The notes under the pieces: generated by a model
Database searches by the model: none
Seen by the model: the letters and a program-made list of their open reading frames with translations, nothing else
Told to the model about the DNA's origin: nothing
Origin: Bacillota bacterium
GTDB taxonomy: Bacteria; Bacillota; Clostridia; Lachnospirales; Lachnospiraceae
Direction of reading: 5' to 3'
NCBI GenBank assembly: GCA_023415635.1
Contig: JAEZJV010000040.1
Location: 248,001-312,000 of the forward strand
Length of the DNA: 64,000 nt
Position numbers and translations under genes: made by a program
Shown here: piece after piece, positions 8,855 through 17,157 of the stretch
How positions within the stretch are numbered: the first letter of the stretch is position 1
Layout: each line of letters starts with the position of its first letter

Positions 8855-9325
8855 ATGGAACCCAAGCGAGTCACAGATTCTATTACAGAACAGGTACAGA
8901 TTATCATGCCCTCTCACATCAACGGTACCGACCGGCTTTTCGGAGGTCAATTAGTGGAATGGATTGATGTGGTTGCAGGAGTGGTAGCGCGCCGTCACTG
9001 CGGACACAATATCACTACTGCCGCCATCGACAATCTGCAGTTCAAAGCAGGTGCATTTATTAACAACACCTTAGTACTAATCGGTAGAATTACTTATGTA
9101 GGAACTACTTCTATGGAAGTACGCGTTGATACCTATGTGGAAGATTTGTCAGGCACCCGCAAAGTCGTTAACCGTGCGTATCTGGTTATGGTCGCGCTTG
9201 ATGAGAAAGATCAACCCATCGAAGTGCCGCGATTGATTATAGAGACAGAAGCAGAGCGTGCAGAATGGGAAGCCGGAAAAAAGAGACATTCTCTTCGGTC
9301 AAAAAGGCGGAAAGAGGGGTACTAG
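8855..9325 (+). CDS. Hotdog-fold acyl-CoA thioesterase
   Basis: Probably hydrolyses short or medium acyl-CoA in the cytoplasm (YciA/acyl-CoA hydrolase family). The ATG at 8855 has GGAGG six bases upstream; the in-frame ATG at 8843 overlaps that ribosome binding site and is rejected. The 156-residue protein shows the family signature IMPSHINGTDRLFGGQLVEW, in which asparagine-glycine-threonine-aspartate precedes the FGG turn, and then the central hotdog helix with AAIDNLQFKAGA. The basic C-terminal tail (KKRHSLRSKRRKEG) is longer and more charged than usual. The substrate is not predictable. It converges on the SDR gene with only 22 bases between them. Confidence 0.85.
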   Translation: MEPKRVTDSITEQVQIIMPSHINGTDRLFGGQLVEWIDVVAGVVARRHCGHNITTAAIDNLQFKAGAFINNTLVLIGRITYVGTTSMEVRVDTYVEDLSGTRKVVNRAYLVMVALDEKDQPIEVPRLIIETEAERAEWEAGKKRHSLRSKRRKEGY

Positions 9326-9347
9326 GCCCCCACCCGGCACATGAAAG

Positions 9348-10094
9348 CTATCTCGGAGCTGCATCAGACTCCTGTGCCTTTTTAACCGCCTCCTTCAGGG
9401 TCAGTCCTGCAAAGGATTGTGCCTGAAAGAACCTTCCGCTTTTCCTATCCTCTACAAAGGCCCCGACCACAACACCAGGTATGCAGCTTTTTACATCATT
9501 CGGTGCATGGGGACCACCGAGATCTGTCCTGCACCAGCCCGGATCAGCCAGGTTAATCATAACATTGGTACCCTCCAGCTTAGAACCAAGATCCTTTGTG
9601 AATTTATCCAGAGCTGCCTTACTTGCAGAATAGCCTGCCTGTTCCGGCTCGTTCCTGATTCCGCTTGTTGTATTGATCACCCTCCCGAAGCCTTTGTCCA
9701 CCATTTTGGGAATAAGGCGATAGCATATCATTGCCGGAGCAATTGTATTAATCATGAAGCTCTGAGTAAAATCCTCTACCGGGGTCTTAAAATAATCCGA
9801 CCGGTAAGCAACCTGTACTCCGGCATCATTAAATAGTATATCAATATGGGTTTTTTGTTCCTCGATTTCATCAAGCATCCTGTTAACCGAATTCATATCA
9901 GAGAGCTCCGCCTGGACGGCATAGGCCTTCACACCAAGGGCTGTTACCTCCTCGAGAATCCCTTCTGTATGTGATATACTCCTTGAATGAAGTACCAGAT
10001 TGCAGCCCTGTTTAGCCATACATAATGCAATTTCATACCCGACACCTCTGCTTGCTCCGGTAATTAAAGCCCATTTTCCTTTTACATTCGTCAT
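9348..10094 (-). CDS. Short-chain dehydrogenase/reductase
   Basis: NAD(P)-dependent oxidoreductase of the classical SDR family, 248 residues. Visible motifs are the dinucleotide-binding ITGASRGVG (about residues 11-19), NDAGV (an Asn-Asp variant of NNAG, near 88-92), a catalytic serine in NTTSG, and the catalytic YSASK. The segment LADPGWCRTDLGG matches the PGxxxT motif. The start follows AGGAGG by about eight bases. The substrate is unknown. It may be the last gene of a loose minus-strand group with the two genes upstream, though a 206-base gap separates it from the nearest. Confidence 0.88.
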   Translation of the reverse strand: MTNVKGKWALITGASRGVGYEIALCMAKQGCNLVLHSRSISHTEGILEEVTALGVKAYAVQAELSDMNSVNRMLDEIEEQKTHIDILFNDAGVQVAYRSDYFKTPVEDFTQSFMINTIAPAMICYRLIPKMVDKGFGRVINTTSGIRNEPEQAGYSASKAALDKFTKDLGSKLEGTNVMINLADPGWCRTDLGGPHAPNDVKSCIPGVVVGAFVEDRKSGRFFQAQSFAGLTLKEAVKKAQESDAAPR

Positions 10095-10164
10095 GCCTGT
10101 AACCTCCTAAGATAGAATTCATATTTCCTGTAGATGCTGGTAGCAGCACATCCCTTGTTGATGG

Positions 10165-10188
10165 CTTACATAGGTGTAAGCGCTTAAC
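10165..10188. promoter_or_regulatory. Palindromic, cre-like element upstream of the SDR gene
   Basis: CTTACA-tagg-TGTAAG forms a perfect 6-bp-arm inverted repeat (10165-10180), and the overlapping TGTAAGCGCTTAAC (10175-10188) matches 12 of 14 positions of the CcpA cre consensus. It lies about 70-90 bases upstream of the start codon. This is a candidate operator only. The rest of the 206-base gap shows nothing clear. Confidence 0.35.
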
Positions 10189-10300
10189 GTACTGCACCTT
10201 AATAACAGGATTGCAGGGGCACATCCGCTCTTTCGAATGAAGCTTCGAAGGTCCTGATACTGCTCCTGCAAGGAATAATTGTTCTATGCGCACGATTCTT

Positions 10301-10732
10301 CTATTCTTTATAATTATCCAACTGCTCTTTTCTGTGTTCCTGCTTCGCCTTGGTATTATCAAAGGATTTTCTGTCCATATGCTCCGCATTATGATTTAGA
10401 TACCCCTCTGTGTATAAGAAACGCTTTTCCGTATTCTCCATATAATCATTACTGCAGTTGTCCCCGTAGACAATCTTATCCTTCAGATGCCTTATCTCAT
10501 TCTGTCTCTCCTGCTGCAGCGCCTTTACATGTTCAATATTTGCCTTAGAATGGGAGATATCTGCATGCTCCTCCAGATGCCTTTCCGTACGGGTCTGTTT
10601 CTCCACCAGATTCTCTAAATGCTCCAAGCGACGTTCATTTTCATCCTTTTGCTTAATATTCATCAAAAATATCCGCCTTTCCTTATAATCAGAACTGACA
10701 AAAGTTGCTTCCGTAATATCTGTTCCAATCAT
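10301..10732 (-). CDS. Highly charged coiled-coil protein, unknown function
   Basis: No family recognised. The 143-residue product is dominated by charged helical sequence (NERRLEHLENLVEKQTRTER, QQERQNEIRHLKDKIV) and is rich in His, Glu and Lys, predicting an extended helix or coiled coil with no membrane segment. The ATG at 10732 has GGAG five bases upstream; an alternative ATG at 10663 also has a purine-rich GGCGG and would remove 23 residues. It lies 69 bases downstream of the glycosylase gene on the same strand and may share its transcript. Confidence 0.6.
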   Translation of the reverse strand: MIGTDITEATFVSSDYKERRIFLMNIKQKDENERRLEHLENLVEKQTRTERHLEEHADISHSKANIEHVKALQQERQNEIRHLKDKIVYGDNCSNDYMENTEKRFLYTEGYLNHNAEHMDRKSFDNTKAKQEHRKEQLDNYKE

Positions 10733-10801
10733 ATTTTCTCCGAATTAAGAAAAGGCTATGCGTAGGAAAATGATCCATAATTTAATCTATTACCTGTTAC
10801 G

Positions 10802-11623
10802 TTATTTCTTGTCCCTGTTTCTCATATAATAAAACATATATTGCTGAACTATTCCCATCCTTCCTACAAATTGATTAAGGCAAAACTGATCCCGATATAC
10901 TTCTGAAAGAATACGTTTTATCCAGACATCCACCGGAAACACTTCGATATGATGTAAGCCATATAAGCAAATACAATTTGCAACCTTTTCTCCGATCCCA
11001 TGAATACATAGAAGTGCCTTCTTTGCTTCCTCGTAGCCGCAGGTCTTAATTTTTTCAAGCTTAAGCTGCCCTTCGGTGATTGCTCTTGCCGCACTGAGTA
11101 TATAGGAATCCCTATAACCGACCGAAAAGCTGCGAAGCTCCTCAGGACAGGCCGTAGCTAAGATCTCCGGTGTGGGGAAGGTATGATAGGTAATGCCTGT
11201 CTCAACGCAAAAACGCTGTTCACCATAGCGTTTACAAATATTTTCTATAGAGCTTTTGATTGCAGGAATATTTTTGTTCTGCGAAATAATAAAGCTTATC
11301 ATCGTCTCAAAGAAGTCCTGTCTGAGAATTCTGATTCCGTTCCCAAAAGCAGCAGCCTCCTTTAAGAAACTGTCATTTCCTTTCTCCATGCAATCTATCA
11401 GCTCCTGGTAATCATAATCCAAATCAAAATAGCTTCTCCAGAGCTCCTCAAATTCTCTTTCATCACAGCTAAGCTCCACCAGATCCTCAGACTTCTGTTC
11501 TAAAAGCAGACAATGTCCCAGGGCAATCAAGACATACCTGTTCTCTCCGATCGGATTCATGCGAAAACATTGTCCCGATTCTGCAATCTGTTTTATGTTA
11601 AAATTCTTACTTCTTATCAGCAT
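10802..11623 (-). CDS. 8-oxoguanine DNA glycosylase/AP lyase, OGG1 type
   Basis: Removes 8-oxoguanine paired with cytosine and nicks the abasic site. The 273-residue protein has an N-terminal OGG_N-like domain (SGQCFRM near residue 17-22) and the HhH-GPD region with CIHGIGEKVANCICLYGL, where Lys213 is the Schiff-base lysine, and FPVDVW, where Asp232 is the catalytic aspartate. The start at 11623 has AAGGG nearby. A longer frame opening at 11686 is ruled out because the promoter at 11658-11686 lies inside it. Bacterial OGG1 homologues like this are common in clostridia. Confidence 0.88.
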   Translation of the reverse strand: MLIRSKNFNIKQIAESGQCFRMNPIGENRYVLIALGHCLLLEQKSEDLVELSCDEREFEELWRSYFDLDYDYQELIDCMEKGNDSFLKEAAAFGNGIRILRQDFFETMISFIISQNKNIPAIKSSIENICKRYGEQRFCVETGITYHTFPTPEILATACPEELRSFSVGYRDSYILSAARAITEGQLKLEKIKTCGYEEAKKALLCIHGIGEKVANCICLYGLHHIEVFPVDVWIKRILSEVYRDQFCLNQFVGRMGIVQQYMFYYMRNRDKK

Positions 11624-11657
11624 ATCAGGCCCTTCCCGTGGTTCACATTTATCATAA

Positions 11658-11686
11658 ATTATAGTCCATTCGAGGATTTTAGGCAA
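11658..11686 (-). promoter_or_regulatory. Sigma-A promoter of the OGG1-type glycosylase
   Basis: Minus strand TTGCCT, 17-base spacer, perfect TATAAT. The position within the extended reading frame fixes the true start downstream at 11623. Confidence 0.65.
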
Positions 11687-11703
11687 GATAAAAGGATTGC
11701 CTG

Positions 11704-11732
11704 TTGCATATTCCCAGTAAATCGAATATACT
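11704..11732 (+). promoter_or_regulatory. Sigma-A promoter of the GNAT gene
   Basis: TTGCAT, 17-base spacer, TATACT, giving a leader of about 58 bases before the ATG at 11797. It overlaps no other promoter but is divergent from the glycosylase promoter 18 bases away. Confidence 0.55.
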
Positions 11733-11796
11733 TTCCAATAAATAAAAATAGATAAATATGATCAGCTTCATAAACTTGCATACGGAGGATAATACC

Positions 11797-12291
11797 ATGA
11801 CGAATACAAATGATTTCAATATTCGACTCGCGACTTCGGAGGATACTCCCTTAATTCTTGAATTTATCAGAGAATTGGCACACTATGAAAAAATGTCCGA
11901 CCAGGTGGTTGCTACAGAGGAGCTTCTGCATGATACTCTATTTACACAGAAGAAAGCTGAGGTTCTCATCGGAGAATATCAGGGGAAACCGGCTGCCTTC
12001 GCACTGTTCTTCCATAACTTTTCTACCTTTCTCGGCAGACCGGGCATCTATCTGGAGGATCTGTACGTAAAGGAGGAGTTCCGAAGAATGGGCTTTGGTA
12101 AAAAGCTTCTGACCACTCTGGCAACGCTGGCTAAGGAAAGAAATTGCGGAAGATTGGAGTGGTCCTGTCTTAACTGGAATACACCCTCCATCAACTTCTA
12201 CAAAAGTCTTGGCAGCATTCCCATGAACGAATGGACCGTGTACCGTCTACAGGGTGAAGCACTGGAACATATGGCAGAAGCTACCCACTGA
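11797..12291 (+). CDS. GNAT N-acetyltransferase, diamine acetyltransferase-like
   Basis: Acetyl-CoA-dependent N-acetyltransferase of 164 residues. The start at 11797 has ACGGAGG nine bases upstream; an in-frame ATG at 11758 lacks a site. Motif A is YLEDLYVKEEFRRMGFGKKL (acetyl-CoA pyrophosphate loop R-x2-G-x-G), followed by GRLEWSCLNWNTPSINFY and the C-terminal MNEWTVYRL. This arrangement resembles spermidine/spermine (diamine) acetyltransferases, so a small amine is a reasonable substrate guess, but it is not proven by sequence. Confidence 0.85.
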   Translation: MTNTNDFNIRLATSEDTPLILEFIRELAHYEKMSDQVVATEELLHDTLFTQKKAEVLIGEYQGKPAAFALFFHNFSTFLGRPGIYLEDLYVKEEFRRMGFGKKLLTTLATLAKERNCGRLEWSCLNWNTPSINFYKSLGSIPMNEWTVYRLQGEALEHMAEATH

Positions 12292-12330
12292 ACGTAATAC
12301 TATTATCTATGCTTTATATCTGAAAATACA

Positions 12331-12359
12331 TTGAGAGAATTCTCCGAATCCCTTATAAT
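12331..12359 (+). promoter_or_regulatory. Sigma-A promoter of the MFS transporter
   Basis: TTGAGA (12331-12336), 17-base spacer, perfect TATAAT (12354-12359). Confidence 0.7.
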
Positions 12360-12417
12360 AGTATTAACTGATAATATTATAAGACTACCTATGAAATGGT
12401 GGAGGATTTTCTAATAC

Positions 12418-13842
12418 ATGTTAAACAATTTTTCAACCATGCAAAGATACCTGCTTGGGCAGTTCAGGAGAATTTATTTCATGGCTCTGCCTGAGACAAA
12501 AAAAGATATGAAAAGCAGCCGGATTTATTACACGACTGCCGACAGTGCAGCTCAGACCATAGTGCAGCTGGCAGGCGGTACCTTTCTGGCGACTTTAATG
12601 TCCGATAGCGGAATTACAGATGCTAATATCGGTATCATAACCTCTTTGGTCAGTTTTGCTGCATTAACTCAGCTGTTCCTGATTAATTATTTTAAGAAAA
12701 TTAAAAAATACAAATTTTTGGTTACCATAACCTCCCTCCAGCGTATCCTCTTTGCTGCACTGTATTTTGTTCCCTTACTGATGATCAGTGATACAATAAA
12801 GGCCATCCTCATCGTCCTCCTGTATTTTGTCGGGCAGGTCTTCGTGCAGATCGGAACTCCTGCGTCCCAGGATTGGATTGCCAGTCTGGTACCGAGTCGG
12901 CTCCGCGGTAAGTATTTCTCCATCAAGGATTCGGTAGCGGTATTCGTGGTATCCAGTCTTATGCTGCTCTGCGGTATCATACTGGATTATTTTAAGAAGG
13001 TGAATTTACATACAGGCTTTATACTTATAGGCATCATCATCTTCCTTCTTACTTTAATCAATGTCATCGCGCTGTCTCTAATGAAAGAGCCCAAGCTCTC
13101 CTTTGTTAATAAGGAGGGTAAGGAAATGCACGGCCGTCTGGCAAAGAAAGCAAAGGAGAAAAACAGTGGGCAAAATGGGCAAAGCATTCCCTCCGAAATT
13201 CGGGAAGCATTTCAAGATCGCAGATTTAAAAAAGCCTTCACCACTCAATGCCTCTTTACCCTTGCGTTTTATATCTGCGTACCCTTCAATGCCAGCTATC
13301 AGATCAATGATCTGAAGCTGCCCTACACCTTTTTGATGGTAATCGGCTTCATCTTTAATCTTTATCGTATCTATATTATGCCGAGATTGGGCAGAATGGC
13401 GGATAAATACGGCATGGGTAGGATGCTTCGGTATACTTTGCTCGCTCTGGGTCTGAACTTTCTAACCGTTGCCTTCACTCTGCCATCAATTGCTTATCCG
13501 ATGACCGTTCTTGCTACTTTCTTCAGCTCTACCGCATGGGCCTTTGTCGGTATTGGGTTATTCGGTATTCAATTGGATTTTTATCGGAGCGACAAGCGTA
13601 TGATCTGGCTGACACTTACCTCCTCTGTCGCAGGACTGCTCGGCTTTCTGACCTCTATAATCGGAGGAACACTTTTGGATATGCTACAAAAAGCAGATTT
13701 GCAATTGTTCGGACAGAAGCTCTACGCCCAGCAGATATTAAATCTATTAGGGTTTCTCATACTCCTGTGTGCAGTAATCTATATTCGGCTTCAGATCGAG
13801 ACGGAAAAAATCAATCCGAATCGACAGGATGGCCGGGTATAA
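12418..13842 (+). CDS. Major facilitator superfamily transporter
   Basis: Polytopic membrane protein of 474 residues with about 12 hydrophobic segments and a charged central cytoplasmic loop (KKAKEKNSGQNGQSIPSEIR) dividing two six-helix halves. The loop SLVPSRLRGKYFSIKDSV between helices 4 and 5 resembles the second-half R-G-x3 signature of MFS members. The substrate is unknown. GGAGG sits 12 bases before the ATG at 12418, rather far, so a later start (ATG at 12436 or 12481) is possible; the first 20-odd residues are hydrophilic. It is monocistronic from its own promoter. Confidence 0.82.
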   Translation: MLNNFSTMQRYLLGQFRRIYFMALPETKKDMKSSRIYYTTADSAAQTIVQLAGGTFLATLMSDSGITDANIGIITSLVSFAALTQLFLINYFKKIKKYKFLVTITSLQRILFAALYFVPLLMISDTIKAILIVLLYFVGQVFVQIGTPASQDWIASLVPSRLRGKYFSIKDSVAVFVVSSLMLLCGIILDYFKKVNLHTGFILIGIIIFLLTLINVIALSLMKEPKLSFVNKEGKEMHGRLAKKAKEKNSGQNGQSIPSEIREAFQDRRFKKAFTTQCLFTLAFYICVPFNASYQINDLKLPYTFLMVIGFIFNLYRIYIMPRLGRMADKYGMGRMLRYTLLALGLNFLTVAFTLPSIAYPMTVLATFFSSTAWAFVGIGLFGIQLDFYRSDKRMIWLTLTSSVAGLLGFLTSIIGGTLLDMLQKADLQLFGQKLYAQQILNLLGFLILLCAVIYIRLQIETEKINPNRQDGRV

Positions 13843-13863
13843 TACCGGATCTTTGGAATTATA

Positions 13864-13892
13864 TTGCTTCCAACATACTGATGGATTATAAT
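13864..13892 (+). promoter_or_regulatory. Sigma-A promoter of the Ldh_2-type dehydrogenase
   Basis: TTGCTT, 17-base spacer, perfect TATAAT, 50 bases before the start codon. Confidence 0.65.
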
Positions 13893-13941
13893 CAAACTAT
13901 GGTACCTTAATTCTTAATATTCAGTGTGAGGAGGTATATTT

Positions 13942-15048
13942 ATGGAGACAAGACCGTATATATCATGGGACTTAATCGGAGATTTTATGACAGCCACCTT
14001 TGAAAAAATGGGTGTTCCCCACGAGGATGCGGTAATATGCGCAGATGTTCTTATGGAAAGTGACCGGCGAGGAATCGAAAGCCATGGGTGCAACCGTTTT
14101 AAAGCAATTTATATCGACCGCATGCTGGAAGGTATCCAGAAGCCTGTCACATATTTTGAAATCGTTAGAGAATCCCCTACGACTGCCGTGGTCGACGGTC
14201 ATGACGGAATGGGAATGATTGTCGGTTACCGCTCTATGCAGATGGCAATCGACAAGGCCAAAAAATACGGCCTGGGAATGGTAGCTGCACGTAACTCCAC
14301 CCATTACGGCATTGCCGGATATTATGCCACTATGGCTACCAAACAGGGAATGATCGGTATCACAGGCACCAATGCACGGCCCTCCATAGCCCCTACCTTC
14401 GGAGTTGAGAATATGTTAGGAACCAATCCGCTGACCTTCGGTCTGCCTACGGATGAGGAATTTCCCTTTGTTCTTGACTGTGCCACCAGTATTACGCAAC
14501 GCGGTAAGCTTGAATATTATGCACGTACCGGAAAGGATACACCGAAGGGAATGGTCATCGGCCAAGATGGTTCGGCCATGACCGACAGCAAGCAGATTCT
14601 CACGGATCTTACCAAGGGTACTGCAGCCCTAGCTCCTCTTGGCGGTATCGGTGAGGAACTGGCTGGCTATAAAGGATATGGGTATGCAACCGTTGTCGAG
14701 ATCTTATCTGCTGCCCTTCAAGCCGGGAATTATCTGAAGCTTTTATCCGGTATTGGAGACAACGGAGAGAAACAGCCCTATCATTTGGGACATTTCTTCA
14801 TGGCAATCGACCCGGAAGCCTTTATGGGCTTGGATAGCTTTAAGGAAACTACCGGTACTATACTCCGCTCTTTGCGTTCCTCCAAGCTGGCACCCAGTGA
14901 GGAACGAATTTATACTGCAGGAGAGAAGGAATATCTCTGTTGGCTGGAAAGAAAGGATAAAGGAGTACCAATCGGTGAGTCCGTACAGAAGGAATTCCTT
15001 GCAATCCGCGATAAGTTCAACCTTCCCTTCAAGTTTCCCTTCGAATAG
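13942..15048 (+). CDS. Malate/L-lactate dehydrogenase family (Ldh_2) oxidoreductase
   Basis: NAD(P)-dependent 2-hydroxyacid dehydrogenase of the MDH/LDH type 2 family (malate, L-sulfolactate, ureidoglycolate dehydrogenases), unrelated to the Rossmann-fold lactate dehydrogenases. In 368 residues it shows DRRGIESHG (about 43-51), the NSTHYGIAGYY active-site segment (about 118-128, catalytic His), and MLGTNPLTFGLP. The C-terminal GYKGYGYATVVEILSAAL segment is also family-typical. GAGGAGG precedes the ATG by about seven bases. The exact substrate cannot be read from the sequence, and no pathway partner is adjacent. Confidence 0.88.
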   Translation: METRPYISWDLIGDFMTATFEKMGVPHEDAVICADVLMESDRRGIESHGCNRFKAIYIDRMLEGIQKPVTYFEIVRESPTTAVVDGHDGMGMIVGYRSMQMAIDKAKKYGLGMVAARNSTHYGIAGYYATMATKQGMIGITGTNARPSIAPTFGVENMLGTNPLTFGLPTDEEFPFVLDCATSITQRGKLEYYARTGKDTPKGMVIGQDGSAMTDSKQILTDLTKGTAALAPLGGIGEELAGYKGYGYATVVEILSAALQAGNYLKLLSGIGDNGEKQPYHLGHFFMAIDPEAFMGLDSFKETTGTILRSLRSSKLAPSEERIYTAGEKEYLCWLERKDKGVPIGESVQKEFLAIRDKFNLPFKFPFE

Positions 15049-15178
15049 AATAAGAGGAACAATGAGTCCCTGCTGTATATAACTAAGGCTTTTATGATAG
15101 CAATCTTCCTAGAAAGAGAATGGATTGGCTTCTCAACTATTCAATAATCCGGCTCTCATAAAAATTATTAATTTTGTG

Positions 15179-15207
15179 TTGACATAAGCAAATCCCTACG
15201 CTATAAT
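15179..15207 (+). promoter_or_regulatory. Perfect consensus sigma-A promoter of the S-component-like gene
   Basis: TTGACA, 17-base spacer, TATAAT, both hexamers exact. The start of transcription should be near 15214. Confidence 0.85.
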
Positions 15208-15213
15208 TACTAC

Positions 15214-15301
15214 TGACAAGACAGCTATCAAGACCACTGTAAATATAGAATTGTGGAGATTAAGCTGTGAATATGCTAAGTATGAAAGGTTAGGGATAAT
15301 T
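15214..15301 (+). promoter_or_regulatory. Structured leader of the S-component-like gene
   Basis: About 88 bases of 5' leader containing nested inverted repeats: ACAGCT (near 15220) pairs with AGCTGT (near 15263), enclosing CCAC and GTGG that can also pair. No known riboswitch class is recognised. Confidence 0.35.
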
Positions 15302-15874
15302 ATGAATAACACCTCAAAAAAAGTATTATTATTGTGCATCGGCGGACTACTCAGTGCGATCGGCATCATGATACCGATGTTCGCACCTAAGATTATAATC
15401 GAGCCGGCATCCTTTACGCTTGCCAGCCACGTTGCAGTTTTTATTGCAATGTTTATATCTCCGGTTATGGCAGTCTCAGTCGCTTTACTCTCCGCTACAG
15501 GCTTTTTGCTTGCAGGCTTTCCGTTGGTAGTCGTGCTGCGTGCCTTATCCCATCTAGTTTTTGCGGCACTCGGCTCATATCTGATCAAGAAAAACAATTA
15601 TGTACTGCTTTCCATGAAAACCATTGTCCCTTTTGCCCTGTTGATCTCCATAGTCCATGCAGTATGCGAAGTAACCGTTACAAGCCTGTATTACTTTGGT
15701 ACCGGTAAAGCTACATCTACCTATTATCTCCTTGGATTAGTAGGTCTTGGTACAGTGATCCACAGTATGATTGATTTCTCCATCGCAACTGCGGTATGGC
15801 TTCCCTTGCAGCATGTACTCACCATCCCTGCCAATGCTAAGGTCAGAAAAGCTCCGAAGCTAAATCCTCAGTAA
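15302..15874 (+). CDS. ECF-transporter S-component-like membrane protein
   Basis: Integral membrane protein of 190 residues with five or six hydrophobic segments and no ATPase. The segment IIEPASFTLASHVAVFIAMF followed by ALLSATGFLLAGFPLVVVLRALSH resembles substrate-binding S components of energy-coupling factor vitamin transporters. A niacin-type (NiaX-like) assignment is a recollection-level guess and is not firm. The start at 15302 has AGGTTAGGGA upstream and follows the leader; an in-frame start at 15251 is rejected because it has no ribosome binding site. No EcfA/EcfT genes are nearby, which is normal for group II S components that share a common module. Confidence 0.65.
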   Translation: MNNTSKKVLLLCIGGLLSAIGIMIPMFAPKIIIEPASFTLASHVAVFIAMFISPVMAVSVALLSATGFLLAGFPLVVVLRALSHLVFAALGSYLIKKNNYVLLSMKTIVPFALLISIVHAVCEVTVTSLYYFGTGKATSTYYLLGLVGLGTVIHSMIDFSIATAVWLPLQHVLTIPANAKVRKAPKLNPQ

Positions 15875-15902
15875 GCAGTTTATTCTTCATTGATCTATAA
15901 TT

Positions 15903-15946
15903 AGCCGGACCTTCTTAGTCGAATAATTGACTAAGAAGGTCCGGCT
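15903..15946 (+). terminator. Strong terminator after the S-component-like gene
   Basis: Perfect 18-bp stem AGCCGGACCTTCTTAGTC with an eight-base loop, followed by TTT. The remainder of the gap to 16039 is AT-rich without other features. Confidence 0.9.
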
Positions 15947-16038
15947 TTCATCATATCATTACCATAAAAGCACTTTCATCTCTATCCTCTCAATATCCCT
16001 GACTATATCCTTGTGGTGTCATTATTCTTATATTTTTC

Positions 16039-16067
16039 TTGTAAATCCAGACTAATTGGAATATAAT
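16039..16067 (+). promoter_or_regulatory. Sigma-A promoter of the LacI regulator-uxaC operon
   Basis: TTGTAA, 17-base spacer, perfect TATAAT; transcript start expected near 16074. Confidence 0.65.
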
Positions 16068-16073
16068 TACTTC

Positions 16074-16087
16074 TGTAAGTATTTACA
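16074..16087. promoter_or_regulatory. Candidate LacI-family operator
   Basis: TGTAA-GTAT-TTACA, a 14-base near palindrome of the size and outer sequence of LacI/GalR operators, placed at about +1 to +14 of the predicted transcript. It suggests autoregulation of the regulator-uxaC operon. The centre is TA rather than the usual CG. Confidence 0.45.
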
Positions 16088-16123
16088 TAAATCAAGTAAC
16101 ATACTGCATATGAGGTAATCTCT

Positions 16124-17134
16124 ATGAATATTTATGATGTTTCAGAAAAAGCGGGTGTCTCCATCGCAACCGTATCACGGGTCATTAACGGCAATTCCTA
16201 TGTCCGCGAAAAAACAAAGCTTAAGGTCTTGACAGCCATAAAGGAGAGCGGCTATACTCCGAATGCATTTGCCAGAGGTTTGGGATTGAATACGATGAAG
16301 ACTGTCGGCATCCTGTGTGCTGCTTCCTCCGATCCCTATATCGCCAGTGCCGTATTCTTCATTGAACAAAGGCTGAAAGCCTTTCAGTATGATTCCTTAC
16401 TTTGCTGTACGGGCTTTGATACAGCAAATAAGGAGAAATATATGAACCTGCTGTTATCCAAGCGAACGGATGCCATCATCTTAGTCGGTTCCAATTTTGT
16501 TGAGGCTGAGGAAGTTAAAAACCAATACATCAGGCAAGCGTCTCTGTCTGTTCCGGTAATGATTATCAATGCCGCTCTGGATGGTGATAACATCTACAGC
16601 ACGCTCTGCGAGGACGATAGGGCTGTCTATGATGCTACATATGCGCTGCAGAGCAGCGGTCACAAAGACATCCTGTTTCTATATAATGCAAAAAGCTACA
16701 GCGGAAATAAAAAGTTGGAGGGGTTCATCACAGCAAGGGAGGCGTATTCCGGAACACTACTTGACCGGGAAACATATGTCCATTACCTTCCCGGTAATAT
16801 CAACACGGTGAAGCAATATCTGAATGTGCTCTATCAGAAAGGCTTAAAATTTGATGCAGTCATTACAGCAGATGACAGCCTTGCCGTAGGTGCCCTCAAA
16901 TTCGCCCGGGAACAGAAGCTCTCAGTTCCTGATGAATTATCCATCATTGGTTATAACAACTCCATCATTGCAGAATGCAGCGATCCGGAGCTGACTTCAA
17001 TCGATAATAAGCTCGAGGCTGTATGTAGTCATTGCGTGAATACCCTGATGAGAGTATTTCAGAAGGAAGAAATGCCTCACAGAACAGTATTTTCTGCAGA
17101 AATCATCAAACGGGGTACGACCTGTTTTGATTAA
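16124..17134 (+). CDS. LacI-family regulator of the uxaC locus
   Basis: DNA-binding repressor of 336 residues. The N-terminal helix-turn-helix reads MNIYDVSEKAGVSIATVSRV with the hinge NAFARGLGLN, followed by a periplasmic-binding-protein-like effector domain (TVGILCAASSDPY to the C-terminus, with DAVITADDSLAVGALKFA and ELSIIGYNN). It sits 23 bases upstream of uxaC on the same strand, so it most likely senses a hexuronate or a breakdown product and controls its own operon through the site at 16074. The ligand is inferred from context only. Confidence 0.9.
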   Translation: MNIYDVSEKAGVSIATVSRVINGNSYVREKTKLKVLTAIKESGYTPNAFARGLGLNTMKTVGILCAASSDPYIASAVFFIEQRLKAFQYDSLLCCTGFDTANKEKYMNLLLSKRTDAIILVGSNFVEAEEVKNQYIRQASLSVPVMIINAALDGDNIYSTLCEDDRAVYDATYALQSSGHKDILFLYNAKSYSGNKKLEGFITAREAYSGTLLDRETYVHYLPGNINTVKQYLNVLYQKGLKFDAVITADDSLAVGALKFAREQKLSVPDELSIIGYNNSIIAECSDPELTSIDNKLEAVCSHCVNTLMRVFQKEEMPHRTVFSAEIIKRGTTCFD

Positions 17135-17157
17135 TATTTAGAAAAGAGGATCCCATT

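Noticed and set aside
10033..10389. Reading frame overlapping the SDR start
   Set aside because: It overlaps the SDR start and the coiled-coil gene in another frame, lacks a ribosome binding site, and has no recognisable content.
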